Origin: Pseudomonadota bacterium
GTDB lineage: Bacteria; Pseudomonadota; Gammaproteobacteria; Xanthomonadales; Rhodanobacteraceae
Assembly (NCBI GenBank): GCA_029561145.1
Contig: JAKQJM010000005.1
Location: 1 to 62,443, forward strand
Length of the DNA: 62,443 bases
Direction of reading: 5' to 3'
Shown: in pieces, positions 8,691 through 17,013 of the stretch
How the letters are laid out: every line of letters starts with the position of its first letter
Position numbering within the stretch: position 1 is the first letter of the stretch
Notes under the pieces: generated by a model
Told to the model about the DNA's origin: nothing
Database searches by the model: none
Seen by the model: only the letters and a program-made list of their open reading frames with translations
Position numbers and translations under genes: made by a program

Positions 8691-11009
8691 GTGCCATCAA
8701 GAATCATCAATCTCTCGATCGCTCTTGCACTGACCGTGCTTGCCGGTTGTTCCAGTGTTCCGGTGAGCCGAAGCGAACCGGTTGCAGCGGAATCCAGGAG
8801 CACGTTGACGACGGACAACTTCGCGGCGAAAGCCGTTTCGAAACAGGACGACGCCGGATCGGCATCGGTGAAAACGACTGTCGAGGACAAGGAGTCGTTC
8901 GAGCCGCCGAAACCCGAGATCCAGCTCGGCACCGGCAAGTTCATCAACGAGGAAGCCGCCCGCCGCCAGCCGCCCGTGCCCGGCGGTGAAGGCCAGGTCG
9001 ATTTCAATTTCGAGAACAATCCGATCCAGGCCGTGGTCAAGGCGATCCTCGGCGACCTGCTTCAGAAAAACTATACGATTGCGCCAAACGTTGGCGGCAA
9101 CGTCTCGTTCTCGACTGCCAAACCGATACGCGCAGACCAGGCCATGTCGGTGCTGGAAATGCTGCTTTCGTGGACCGGCAACACGGTCATCTACAAGGAT
9201 GGTCGCTACACGGTGCTGCAGATCAAGGACGCCTTGCCCGGAAACCTGACCCCGCGTATCAACTCGCCCAAGCTTGCCGTCGGATACGAAGTTCGCGTGT
9301 TCCCGTTGCGCTATGTGTCGCCGTCGGAAATGTTCAAGCTGCTCAAGCCCTACGCCAAGCCGGATGCATTCATCAACATCGATACGGCGCGCAGCATGCT
9401 CGTGCTCGCCGGTACCGCATCGGAGCTGAGCAACTACGCGCAGACGATCGAGATTTTCGATGTCGACTGGCTCAAGGGCATGTCGGTCGGGGTATTCAAC
9501 CTGCAGCGGGTCGAAGTCGGCACGCTGATGCCCGAGCTCGAAAAGGTATTCGGCGTTTCCGGCGAGTCGCCCCTGGCCGGCATGTTCCGGTTCATCCCGA
9601 TCGAGCGCTCGAACTCGATCATCGCGATCACGGCGCAACCGGAATACCTGCACCAGGCCGAGGAATGGCTGCATCGCCTCGATCGCGCCGGTGACGAAAG
9701 TGCGACCCAGTTGTTCGTCTACGATGTCAAGAACATCAAGTCGATCGACCTGTCCGACTATCTGAGCCAGATCTTCCTTGGTGGTTCGAGTGGTGGCAGT
9801 TCGCGTCGCACCGATACTTCGGGCTCCGTGGCACCAGGACTGGCATCGGCGACCATTGGAGCCGCCGGTGCCGGGGCGACGACCGCAGGCTCCACGACGG
9901 GCGGTACGTCACGTCGATCGAGTCGTTTTGGCAGCGCGAGATCGGGCGCCGGCGGGAGCAAGTCCGGCTCGGCAGCCACCGGATCGGTCGGGAGTGGCGG
10001 AGATACCGACATACGCATCACCGCGGTCGAGGAAAGCAACCAGCTGCTGGTCATGGCGACACCGGCCGAATGGGATGCGATGCAGGGCGCCATCCGCCGC
10101 CTCGACATCGCGCCATTGCAAGTGCATATAGAGACCAAGATCCTCGAAGTGACCCTTTCTGGCGATCTTCAATACGGCGTCAAATGGTGGTTCGCGGGCC
10201 TCACCGGCGAAGGGTACGACTCCCAGTACGTCAATCCGCAAGGCGTGCCGTATCCCAACACGAGTGATCGCCAGCGCAGTTTGCTCGGCGCGGCGGCACC
10301 GCCTGTCGCGGCCGGATCCAATTTCTTCGCTTCCTATCTGAACAGCAAGTTCCAGGTGGCGCTCAACGCCCTGCAAAGCAGCGGCCAGGCGAAGGTGTTG
10401 TCCGCGCCCTCACTCATGGTAATGAACAACCAGGAGGCGCAGATAAACGTAGGTACGCGCATTCCCGTGCAGACGACCAGTCTCGTCGGACTGGGCGCGG
10501 TGACCAATACGGGAACCGGTAGCACCGGCACCACGACCCAGACCGGCATCGGCAGTACTTCCTATCTCGATACCGGCGTGATCCTGCAGGTCAAGCCGCG
10601 CGTCAATCCGGGTGGCCTCGTCTATCTCGAGGTGTCGCAGGAGGTCAGCAAGCCGGGCGCCGGCGCCGCGGTCAATGGCAATCCGCCGATCAACACGCGA
10701 ACACTCGATACCAGCATTGCGGTGCAGAGCGGGGACACGATCCTGCTTGGCGGCCTGATTTCCGAGGATGACCAGACGTCGGGCGATGGCGTGCCCGGAC
10801 TGAGCAGGATTCCGGTTCTCGGAAAGCTGTTCAGCAGCACCACCAAGCGCAACCAGCGCACCGAACTGATCGTCCTGATCACGCCCCAGGTAGTGAGCAA
10901 TTCCGACGAGGCGCGCGAAGTCACCGACGAGTACAAGCGTCAGTTCCAGAGCCTCGCGCCGCTGCGCAAGGCTGTGGAGAGCCGGTCGCCCGCATCTGAC
11001 AAACCCTGA
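8691..11009 (+). CDS. gspD: Type II secretion secretin GspD (lipoprotein)
   Basis: Outer-membrane secretin channel. The GTG at 8691 follows ACGGAG and gives 772 residues with a lipoprotein signal peptide whose lipobox is LAGC at residue 20, as in xanthomonad XpsD. N0 to N3 domains occupy about residues 95-460 and the secretin barrel about 470-740. A roughly 75-residue Gly/Ser/Ala-rich insertion (residues about 364-439) interrupts the last N domain. The barrel end has the conserved VPGLSRIPVLGKLF and LIVLITPQVV segments. It is the last recognisable type II gene of the operon. Confidence 0.95.
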   Translation: MPSRIINLSIALALTVLAGCSSVPVSRSEPVAAESRSTLTTDNFAAKAVSKQDDAGSASVKTTVEDKESFEPPKPEIQLGTGKFINEEAARRQPPVPGGEGQVDFNFENNPIQAVVKAILGDLLQKNYTIAPNVGGNVSFSTAKPIRADQAMSVLEMLLSWTGNTVIYKDGRYTVLQIKDALPGNLTPRINSPKLAVGYEVRVFPLRYVSPSEMFKLLKPYAKPDAFINIDTARSMLVLAGTASELSNYAQTIEIFDVDWLKGMSVGVFNLQRVEVGTLMPELEKVFGVSGESPLAGMFRFIPIERSNSIIAITAQPEYLHQAEEWLHRLDRAGDESATQLFVYDVKNIKSIDLSDYLSQIFLGGSSGGSSRRTDTSGSVAPGLASATIGAAGAGATTAGSTTGGTSRRSSRFGSARSGAGGSKSGSAATGSVGSGGDTDIRITAVEESNQLLVMATPAEWDAMQGAIRRLDIAPLQVHIETKILEVTLSGDLQYGVKWWFAGLTGEGYDSQYVNPQGVPYPNTSDRQRSLLGAAAPPVAAGSNFFASYLNSKFQVALNALQSSGQAKVLSAPSLMVMNNQEAQINVGTRIPVQTTSLVGLGAVTNTGTGSTGTTTQTGIGSTSYLDTGVILQVKPRVNPGGLVYLEVSQEVSKPGAGAAVNGNPPINTRTLDTSIAVQSGDTILLGGLISEDDQTSGDGVPGLSRIPVLGKLFSSTTKRNQRTELIVLITPQVVSNSDEAREVTDEYKRQFQSLAPLRKAVESRSPASDKP

Positions 11010-11027
11010 GTATTGAGGAGTAAGACC

Positions 11028-11522
11028 GTGATTCATGCATACATTCGACGCGCGCCACTGATCCTGGCCATCGTGCTGCTGCTGGCGGGTTGCGCCAGCG
11101 AGTCCACCCGGCCCTCGTCCGTCGAAGGCGAAAAAGGAACGACCGCAAGTTCGCCAGCAAACAGCGGACCAGTAAACAAGGTGGTCGAACAACGTGCCCT
11201 GCAACGCTGGGATCTGCTCATCAACCATCAAGCCGAAAAGGCTTACGACTACCTGAGCCCGGGATTCCGCGCAACGAAGAAGCGCGAAGACTACGCCACC
11301 GAGATGAACAATCGTCCGGTCAAGTGGAGCAAGGTTCTGCCTTACCGCCAGAACTGCGCGAAGCCCGACGTATGCATACTCGATCTGCAGATCGACGCCA
11401 ATATCAAGATGCCGGGGGTGGGGGAGGTTTCTTCCCTCGGTTTCGTGAAGGAAACGTGGATCAAGTCGCAGGGCAAGTGGTTTTTTGTGCCCGAGGGCCA
11501 GAAAGGAGCTGGTGGCAAGTAG
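11028..11522 (+). CDS. Small lipoprotein of unknown function
   Basis: A 164-residue lipoprotein with lipobox LLLAGC at Cys22. The GTG at 11028 is chosen because GAGGAG lies seven bases upstream; it sits 18 bases after gspD and is probably the last cistron of that operon. After a Ser/Thr-rich tether, the segment ALQRWDLLINHQAEKAYDYL resembles the opening helix of NTF2-like folds, and two cysteines (in NCAKPDVC) could form a disulfide. I do not recognise a named family. Its place suggests an accessory role in secretion, which is inference only. Confidence 0.7.
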   Translation: MIHAYIRRAPLILAIVLLLAGCASESTRPSSVEGEKGTTASSPANSGPVNKVVEQRALQRWDLLINHQAEKAYDYLSPGFRATKKREDYATEMNNRPVKWSKVLPYRQNCAKPDVCILDLQIDANIKMPGVGEVSSLGFVKETWIKSQGKWFFVPEGQKGAGGK

Positions 11523-11768
11523 GGGATGCGGGTATAGTGCGGGCAAGTGCGGGTCCTCGGGACCCGTCACCCGTTGGATTTTATCCCGACAATTCACAGG
11601 GGAACTGGGCAGGAACTGAATGCCCGGGAGGGATTGCACCGCATGGGACCTTGCCGTACGATTGGTCCGCTGTTGCCTAACCCTGCCCTGTGAAAAGCGG
11701 GACAAAACTGCTGTTGGACAGAAGTTAGCCGTAAGCAAAGCCCTGTGGTCAATTTAGGAGTGTCTGTA
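11523..11768 (+). promoter_or_regulatory. Structured leader region with competing pairings
   Basis: The 246 bases before the 535-residue secreted protein gene contain a possible -10 element TATAGT at 11533-11538, a hairpin GGGTCC/GGACCC at 11551-11565, and a long-range 9-bp perfect pairing between TTCACAGGG (11593-11601) and CCCTGTGAA (11686-11694). A second CCCTGTG at 11741-11747, just before the TTAGGAG ribosome binding site, could pair with the same CACAGGG. Smaller hairpins lie inside. The layout resembles a regulated 5' leader, but it matches no riboswitch class that I recognise. Confidence 0.4.
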
Positions 11769-13376
11769 ATGAAGCGAAATAGCTTGACGACCGCCGTCGT
11801 CGCCGGTATCGCCGGTACGGTGGGCATCGCGAACCTCGCGAGCGCAGTTAATCTGAACCCAGATGGTTTGGGTCAAGTCCTTATCTACCCGTATTACACC
11901 GTCAACTCGAATGGTTCCGGCGAGAACCTGCAGACCCTGTTCTCCGTGGTCAACACGACGGACCAGGGCAAGGCGATCAAGGTCCGCTTCGTTGAAGGCT
12001 ACAACAGCCGCGAAGTGCGCGACTTCCACGTCTACCTGTCGCCGTTCGACGTCTGGACTGCCAACCTGTTCAAGCTCCCGGACCAGGATCAGGCCAACCT
12101 GCTCACGAATGACAATTCGTGCACGGTTCCGCGCATCAAGGGTTCGACCCAGGCGCCGCTCCAGCAGTTGCCGGATGGCCGCAGCTACCTGCCGTTCACC
12201 AACAGCCTGTTTGCCGGTTCCAACAACGATGGCGGCCCGGCTGGACTCGCTCGTACGCGTGAAGGCCATTTCGAAATCATCGAAATGGGCACCGTTACGA
12301 ACGAGGAAGAAGGTTCGCTCGACGCGATCACCCACTTCAATGGCGTGCCGGACAATTGCGGCCAGGTCGTTGCAGCTTGGGTTGCTTCGCCCCCGGGATA
12401 CTGGGTTGCTGACCCGAACGTCGACATCGAGCCGCCGACCGGCGGTCTGTTCGGCTCGGCTCTGTTGCTCGATCTGAGCAACGGCACCAGCGCCGGTTAC
12501 AGCGCTGACGCGATCGATGGCTTCATCAGCAACGGTCTCGACAACCTGCACGCCCCTCCGGGCAACACCGATCCGTCGCTGATCAGCGTCGGCGCGTCCG
12601 ACCCGACCGCAACCGCGTTCGTGTTCGACAATGGTCGCCTGATCCAGGCTACCTACGGTTCAGGCGCCGGTCGCAAGATCGATGCCGTCAGCGCCCTGTT
12701 CGCGCAGGACAACATCTTCAACGAGTACGTGCTCGGTGGTGGTGCTTCCGCGACGACCGACTGGGTTGTCACCTTCCCGACCAAGCGCTTCTACGTCGAC
12801 CAGACCGTTGTCGGTCCGACCGCGATCGCTCCGTTCGTCGAAGTGTTCAAGGCCTACTCGGGCGCTGGCACTGGTGAGTCGAAGGTTGAAGTGGGTCTGT
12901 TCCCGTTCGATCGTGAAGAAGGCAATCCGAGCGCCTGCACGGGCTCCGACGCTGACAACCCGAACTGCGGCGTCTGCTTCTCGCCGTGCGACCCGGGCCA
13001 GTTCGATCCGCCGGTCCTGCGTTACGAAGCTCAGATCGTCTCGTTCCAGACGGCTGCCGACTTCACCGCCGACCGTACGTCGCCGGTTCTCGGTTCGCAG
13101 CTCGCGTCGAACGTCGACGTTCGCGCTGACTTCCTGAACGAAGGCTGGCTGCGCATTGCACTGAACCCGTCGAGCGAACTGCATCAGATGAATGCATCGA
13201 CCGAAGGCGAAGTGTTTGATGGTCTGCCGGCTACCGGCTTCGCCATCACCAACTACGTCAACGCCAATGCGGCGCCGGGCATGTTGGCCAACTACACGGG
13301 CCTGTGGCGTCACAAGGGTTCGCGTAGCTGCGCGGCGATTGCGCCGGGCGGCGGCGGCGCGCTCGCTTGCTCGTAA
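11769..13376 (+). CDS. Exported protein of unknown function, 535 residues
   Basis: A signal peptide (residues 1-26, ending LASA) precedes a mature protein starting VNLNPDGLGQVLIYPYYT. Sequences with this opening and the segment KVRFVEGYNSREV are, from memory, found as hypothetical secreted proteins in several gammaproteobacteria; no function is known to me. The mature part holds eight cysteines, four of them clustered in a short loop (DNPNCGVCFSPCD plus one before it). There is no membrane anchor or PEP-CTERM tail. The ATG follows TTAGGAG. It has its own leader and a strong terminator and uses more T-ending codons (GCT, GTT) than its neighbours, which hints at high expression. Confidence 0.8.
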   Translation: MKRNSLTTAVVAGIAGTVGIANLASAVNLNPDGLGQVLIYPYYTVNSNGSGENLQTLFSVVNTTDQGKAIKVRFVEGYNSREVRDFHVYLSPFDVWTANLFKLPDQDQANLLTNDNSCTVPRIKGSTQAPLQQLPDGRSYLPFTNSLFAGSNNDGGPAGLARTREGHFEIIEMGTVTNEEEGSLDAITHFNGVPDNCGQVVAAWVASPPGYWVADPNVDIEPPTGGLFGSALLLDLSNGTSAGYSADAIDGFISNGLDNLHAPPGNTDPSLISVGASDPTATAFVFDNGRLIQATYGSGAGRKIDAVSALFAQDNIFNEYVLGGGASATTDWVVTFPTKRFYVDQTVVGPTAIAPFVEVFKAYSGAGTGESKVEVGLFPFDREEGNPSACTGSDADNPNCGVCFSPCDPGQFDPPVLRYEAQIVSFQTAADFTADRTSPVLGSQLASNVDVRADFLNEGWLRIALNPSSELHQMNASTEGEVFDGLPATGFAITNYVNANAAPGMLANYTGLWRHKGSRSCAAIAPGGGGALACS

Positions 13377-13410
13377 TTGTGATCTGAGTCCAGATCCAAG
13401 TGTCCAGAAG

Positions 13411-13442
13411 GCCCCGCGCAAGCGGGGCTTTCTTTTTTTTTA
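13411..13442 (+). terminator. Rho-independent terminator
   Basis: A perfect 7-bp GC stem GCCCCGC/GCGGGGC (13411-13417 and 13422-13428) with a GCAA tetraloop is followed by a T-rich tract to 13442. It lies 34 bases after the stop of the 535-residue protein gene and is the clearest terminator in the window. Confidence 0.93.
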
Positions 13443-13506
13443 AGGCTCCAAGGTCTATGCTTCACCCACTCCCGCGATCCTAGAGTATCGATCAGTGTTC
13501 GAATCC

Positions 13507-14688
13507 ATGAGAAATTCCGTCATCGGCGCACTTGCCTTGTGTCTGGCAATCGCCATCCCACGCCACAGTGAAGCGGCGAACTTTCAGGTCGTCGTAAAGC
13601 GACTGTCAGTCACTCAATGCTCGCTGACGGGCTCGCTGCTCAACATCGATCCGGCAACGGGAAATGTAACGATCGACCTGGATTCGGATGTCAATTGCTA
13701 TCCTGCGGCAGTCAATCAGTTGGCAGCCAGCGGAACGCTGACCGTTACCAGTTCGCAGACGACGGGTGGTGGAACCAACGGCGTCGGCTCGGTGACGGTG
13801 TTGCTGAACACGGGTCTGTCTGGTGTGACGTCCGGGGTGACCTGTGCACCAGACGGCGTGGTTGCGAGTTCCGTCAGCGTCACTGGCGACTGGTCGAGCA
13901 CGCTTTGTACCAATTGCGGCGCAACCGTTTCGCGCACGATCGGAGTGCAGCATTCCGGCGGTACGTCCAATGGGAGCATCGCTTTCAAGGCCAAGTGCAC
14001 CTATCAGGATCCGCAGAACGCCAATCTGCAGACCGTACGCAACAACATCGTTTCCGCGCCGGTCGTCACGGTGATTCCTGGCAGCACGCCACCACCGACG
14101 TTCTGCACCAGCGTCTCGCAACTTGGAGCGCCCAATGGCCTGACGCCTGCCATGCGCCAGGCTACGGGACCGGTCACGGGCGGTACCTTGCCAGGAACTT
14201 CGGTTGATTTCCTGAATTACGTGTCCGTGTTCGGCGTGAGCTCGGGTACCTTCCCTGCGGGCTCAGGAGACACTGCCGGCTACGGATTCCCGGGAACCAA
14301 CAAGAGCACGCTGTCATCGAAACTCGATCGCGGCAAGTACATTTCGATGCAATTCCGCGTGCCCAGTGATGCTGCCTGGAACGGAAGGCTCGGGTTCTTC
14401 CACATGACGCCGGGTTCGAGCACCTATCTGCAACTGGCGATCGCTCCGTGTCCTGGGCAGTTCGCGGCCGATTCGCTATACCCGTTGCCGGGTGCAGGGT
14501 GCAGTGTCGGCGCCAAATCTTCGGACATCCCCTGGATGATCACGACCGGTTCGACCGCGAGCTGCAAGCTGGAGCCAGGCAAGACCTACTACCTGAACTT
14601 CATCAATGCGTTTCCCGGAAGCCTTGATACGCCGCTGTGTGCCGGTGCGCAGTGCAGCTTCCAGATGAGGAACTCGCACAACTATTAG
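13507..14688 (+). CDS. Exported cysteine-rich protein of unknown function
   Basis: A 393-residue protein with a signal peptide of about 23 residues (ending HSEA). A GTG at 13495 would add four residues; ATG 13507 gives a better signal sequence. The mature protein has 12 cysteines, an even number that fits disulfide bonding in the periplasm or outside the cell. The N-terminal half is Ser/Thr/Val-rich and predicted beta, a Pro-rich linker (PGSTPPPTFC) divides it from a C-terminal half with Trp/Tyr/Gly-rich segments. I recognise no family. It starts about 65 bases after the preceding terminator, so it is a separate unit. Confidence 0.72.
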   Translation: MRNSVIGALALCLAIAIPRHSEAANFQVVVKRLSVTQCSLTGSLLNIDPATGNVTIDLDSDVNCYPAAVNQLAASGTLTVTSSQTTGGGTNGVGSVTVLLNTGLSGVTSGVTCAPDGVVASSVSVTGDWSSTLCTNCGATVSRTIGVQHSGGTSNGSIAFKAKCTYQDPQNANLQTVRNNIVSAPVVTVIPGSTPPPTFCTSVSQLGAPNGLTPAMRQATGPVTGGTLPGTSVDFLNYVSVFGVSSGTFPAGSGDTAGYGFPGTNKSTLSSKLDRGKYISMQFRVPSDAAWNGRLGFFHMTPGSSTYLQLAIAPCPGQFAADSLYPLPGAGCSVGAKSSDIPWMITTGSTASCKLEPGKTYYLNFINAFPGSLDTPLCAGAQCSFQMRNSHNY

Positions 14689-15082
14689 CGCGCCCGCCTG
14701 GCGGGCTCCTTCGTGAGAATTCGGGTTGCGTTCCATCGGGAGCGCAACCCGTTTGTTGTGCGGCGTCGCCAATCCTGTTCCGGATGACTCTGCTTGAAAC
14801 CCTGAAGGTAGTTGCGCCGCGCTCCCTGCAGTCAAGCCCAGGTGGGCAAGTCGGGCCAGAGCACGCGACGGATCCGGCAGGCAGTGAAACTATCCGCATC
14901 GGAGACGGTCCCATCCAGTCCGATCGGCATCGCTTCGTGCAGGTTGATGGCCGCCAGGCAGGACCTGAACACGGCGTATTGCCGCTGCCGTCGCGATCAG
15001 GACTCCACAGGGTGTTTCTGGTGGCAAATCGTCAAACCGTGCGTTTCGACGGAACTCAACATTCATTCTGGAGGTTCAGCGC
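14689..15082 (+). other. Gene-free stretch before the prolyl isomerase gene
   Basis: These 394 bases hold the terminator hairpins near the start and the ribosome binding site of the next gene at the end (CTGGAGG at 15068-15074). Open frames cross the middle, but none has a credible start with a ribosome binding site, and their translations are Arg/Gly/Pro-rich without recognisable domains. I see no RNA gene. The promoter of the next gene is probably here, but I cannot place it. Confidence 0.5.
14722..14757 (+). terminator. Probable terminator hairpin
   Basis: A 9-bp perfect stem CGGGTTGCG/CGCAACCCG (14722-14730 and 14743-14751) with a 12-base loop is followed by TTTGTTG. A smaller GCCCGC/GCGGGC hairpin lies just upstream at 14692-14706. 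Together they would end transcription of the 393-residue protein gene. Confidence 0.55.
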
Positions 15083-16027
15083 GTGCTGAAATCATCTCGT
15101 TCCATCGCGTTCGTCATACCCGTTTTTGCGTGTGCGTTGTTTTCAACGGCGCATGCAGGACAGCCGTATCCGGAAGACACCGTCGTCGCCAGCAGAGGCA
15201 CCGCAACGGTCACCATGCTCGACGTGGATGCTGCGCTTATCGGCGTTCCGCCCGCGCAGCGCGGAAACTTCATGAACAGCCCGAAACGCATCGAGGAACT
15301 GGTCGATCGCCTGCTCATCAACAAGCAGATGGCATTCGAGGCGCGCGCGGACAAGCTCGACCAGAACGCGGTCTACAAGCGCGCAGTCGATCAACAGGGC
15401 GACCGCATCCTCACCGAGCAGCTTGTGCAGAAGCGGCGCGCCGACATGGATATCGGAGATGTTGAGCAGCTTGCAAGAGAGCGTTACCAGATCAATCCCG
15501 ACTCCTACAGCATTCCCGGTCACACCGAGGTCCGCCATATCCTGATCAACGTGAGTGATCGTTCGGACGAGGAAGCGAAAACGCTTGCCGAATCCGTGCG
15601 CGCGAAAGCGATCGCCGGTGAGGATTTCGTCGGACTCGTGAAGAAATATTCCGACGACCGCTCGAAGGACTCGAATGAAGGCCTGATCCCGGACGGGGAA
15701 TCGGACGGACTTGTTCCGGAATTCATTTCGGGCGTGAAGGGTCTGAAGACCAAGGGCGAGATCTCCCCGCTGATCAAGACCAGCTTCGGATATCACATCA
15801 TCAAGCTGGTAGACCGCTATCCGACACGCCCGCAATCGTTCGACCGCGTCAAGGATCGCATCATCACCCAGCTCTCCAATTCGATCCGCGATGCGCGCAT
15901 GAAGGAGCATGTCGACCAGCTCAAGGGCATGGAGCTCAAGGCGACTCCGGAGATTGTCGAGTCGTTGCGGACGCGCTACATCACGGGCGAATCAAGCCCC
16001 GCCGTCGAGGTTCCAGGCGTCAAGTAG
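15083..16027 (+). CDS. Periplasmic parvulin-type peptidyl-prolyl isomerase
   Basis: A PpiC/SurA-type isomerase of 314 residues. The GTG at 15083 follows CTGGAGG by eight bases. Residues 1-25 form a signal peptide (ending AHA), followed by a helical SurA-like N-domain and one rotamase domain at about 149-247, with the family segments VRHILINVS and FGYHIIKL. It has one rotamase domain, whereas the surA product elsewhere in this window has two. Its neighbours are secreted-protein and glycan-export genes, so a folding role for exported proteins is likely but not shown. Confidence 0.85.
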   Translation: MLKSSRSIAFVIPVFACALFSTAHAGQPYPEDTVVASRGTATVTMLDVDAALIGVPPAQRGNFMNSPKRIEELVDRLLINKQMAFEARADKLDQNAVYKRAVDQQGDRILTEQLVQKRRADMDIGDVEQLARERYQINPDSYSIPGHTEVRHILINVSDRSDEEAKTLAESVRAKAIAGEDFVGLVKKYSDDRSKDSNEGLIPDGESDGLVPEFISGVKGLKTKGEISPLIKTSFGYHIIKLVDRYPTRPQSFDRVKDRIITQLSNSIRDARMKEHVDQLKGMELKATPEIVESLRTRYITGESSPAVEVPGVK

Positions 16028-16049
16028 CGGGAGAGGCCCGGAAACGGGT

Positions 16050-16069
16050 GGAGCCCCACGCGGGGCTCC
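16050..16069 (+). terminator. GC-rich hairpin after the isomerase gene
   Basis: GGAGCCCC/GGGGCTCC form a perfect 8-bp stem around an ACGC loop, 22 bases after the stop codon. No T tract follows, so it may be a weak terminator or an mRNA 3' stabiliser. Confidence 0.4.
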
Positions 16070-16242
16070 TCGCGGCGCCGGCTTGTTTGTACGGTAACCT
16101 GCGCCTCAGGTGATCGTGGGCAAGCCCGCTGCCTTGCGGGAGGGCGAGGGCGGCATCCTTGTCCTGGGGGCGTGCGCGATTGCCGGTTGTCCGATCTCCG
16201 GAAAATGCCCGCCATCGTGACGCAACAGGGGGACACATTGGG

Positions 16243-17013
16243 ATGAGTCGGCTGAGTCTTGCGACGCACTTTGTTCGACGTGAACTTCGCGAGCGCTACA
16301 GGGGCAGCTTTACGGGGTTTGGCTGGGCGCTTCTGCAGCCGCTGCTGCAACTGGCGATCTATGCTTTCGTCTTCGTGCAGATCTTCAAGGCGCGGGTACC
16401 AGGTGCCGATGCGCCCGGTTATGTGCCCTTCCTCGTGGTCGGCATGTGGCCCTGGGTCGCCTTTTCCGATGCTGTCGTGCGATCGACGACGGCTTTGCAG
16501 GACAATGCCGCGCTGATCGGCAAGGTCGCCTTGCCGAGAGAAGTGCTTGTGCTTGCGCCGTGCGCGGCGAGTGTCCTGCTTCATCTCGGCGGCTTCGTCG
16601 CGATCCTCGTCGCGCTGGCCGCAAGCGGGCAGGGCGTGCAGCTGTCGCGATTGCCGCTTGCCCTGCTGCTCTATGTGCCAATGTTTGCCTACACGCTCGG
16701 CATTTCGCTGATCTTTGCTTCACTGCAGGTGTTTGTCCGGGACCTTGTGCAGATGCTCGCGCAGTTGCTCACCTTGATGATGTTCGCCGCGCCGATCTTC
16801 TACGACCGTGCCAGCCTTCCGCTGCGCTATCAGGGTTGGCTCGATCTCAATCCCTTCACGGCCTATGTCGAAGGGTTCCGTTACCTGCTGCTGGGTCATG
16901 GACAGCTGGAAATCTCGACGCTGTTGATCCTGCTGGCGACGGCTGCCGTCACCCTCGCGCTTGGCCACTGGCTGTTTCGCAGGCTGGACCCGCATTTCGA
17001 GGACTTCCTGTGA
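16243..17013 (+). CDS. wzm: Polysaccharide ABC exporter permease (Wzm-like)
   Basis: ABC-2 type permease for surface glycan export, 256 residues. ATG 16243 is chosen because the conserved family N-terminus (HFVRRELRERYRGSFTGFGW) begins a few residues after it, and a purine-rich AGGGGGA lies upstream; a longer frame adds a charged, non-family segment. About six membrane segments are visible, with the family motifs LGWALLQPL-like (GFGWALLQPLLQL) and LNPFTAYVEGFRYLLLG. It overlaps the ATPase gene by four bases (GTGA). Confidence 0.9.
   Translation: MSRLSLATHFVRRELRERYRGSFTGFGWALLQPLLQLAIYAFVFVQIFKARVPGADAPGYVPFLVVGMWPWVAFSDAVVRSTTALQDNAALIGKVALPREVLVLAPCAASVLLHLGGFVAILVALAASGQGVQLSRLPLALLLYVPMFAYTLGISLIFASLQVFVRDLVQMLAQLLTLMMFAAPIFYDRASLPLRYQGWLDLNPFTAYVEGFRYLLLGHGQLEISTLLILLATAAVTLALGHWLFRRLDPHFEDFL

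Noticed and set aside
11690-11768. Partial match to the cyclic-di-GMP-I riboswitch core (GCAAAGCC near 11735)
   Set aside because: Only the GCAAAGCC string matches; the expected GGCAAACC and 3' tetraloop-receptor parts are missing, and the start codon comes too soon for the rest of the aptamer.
13300-13376. PEP-CTERM or other sorting tail at the end of the 535-residue protein
   Set aside because: The end is Gly/Ala-rich with ALACS and has no PEP motif, membrane helix or basic terminus.
14812-15465. Open frame overlapping the start of the prolyl isomerase gene
   Set aside because: It has no ribosome binding site and runs in another frame through a clear signal peptide and domain.
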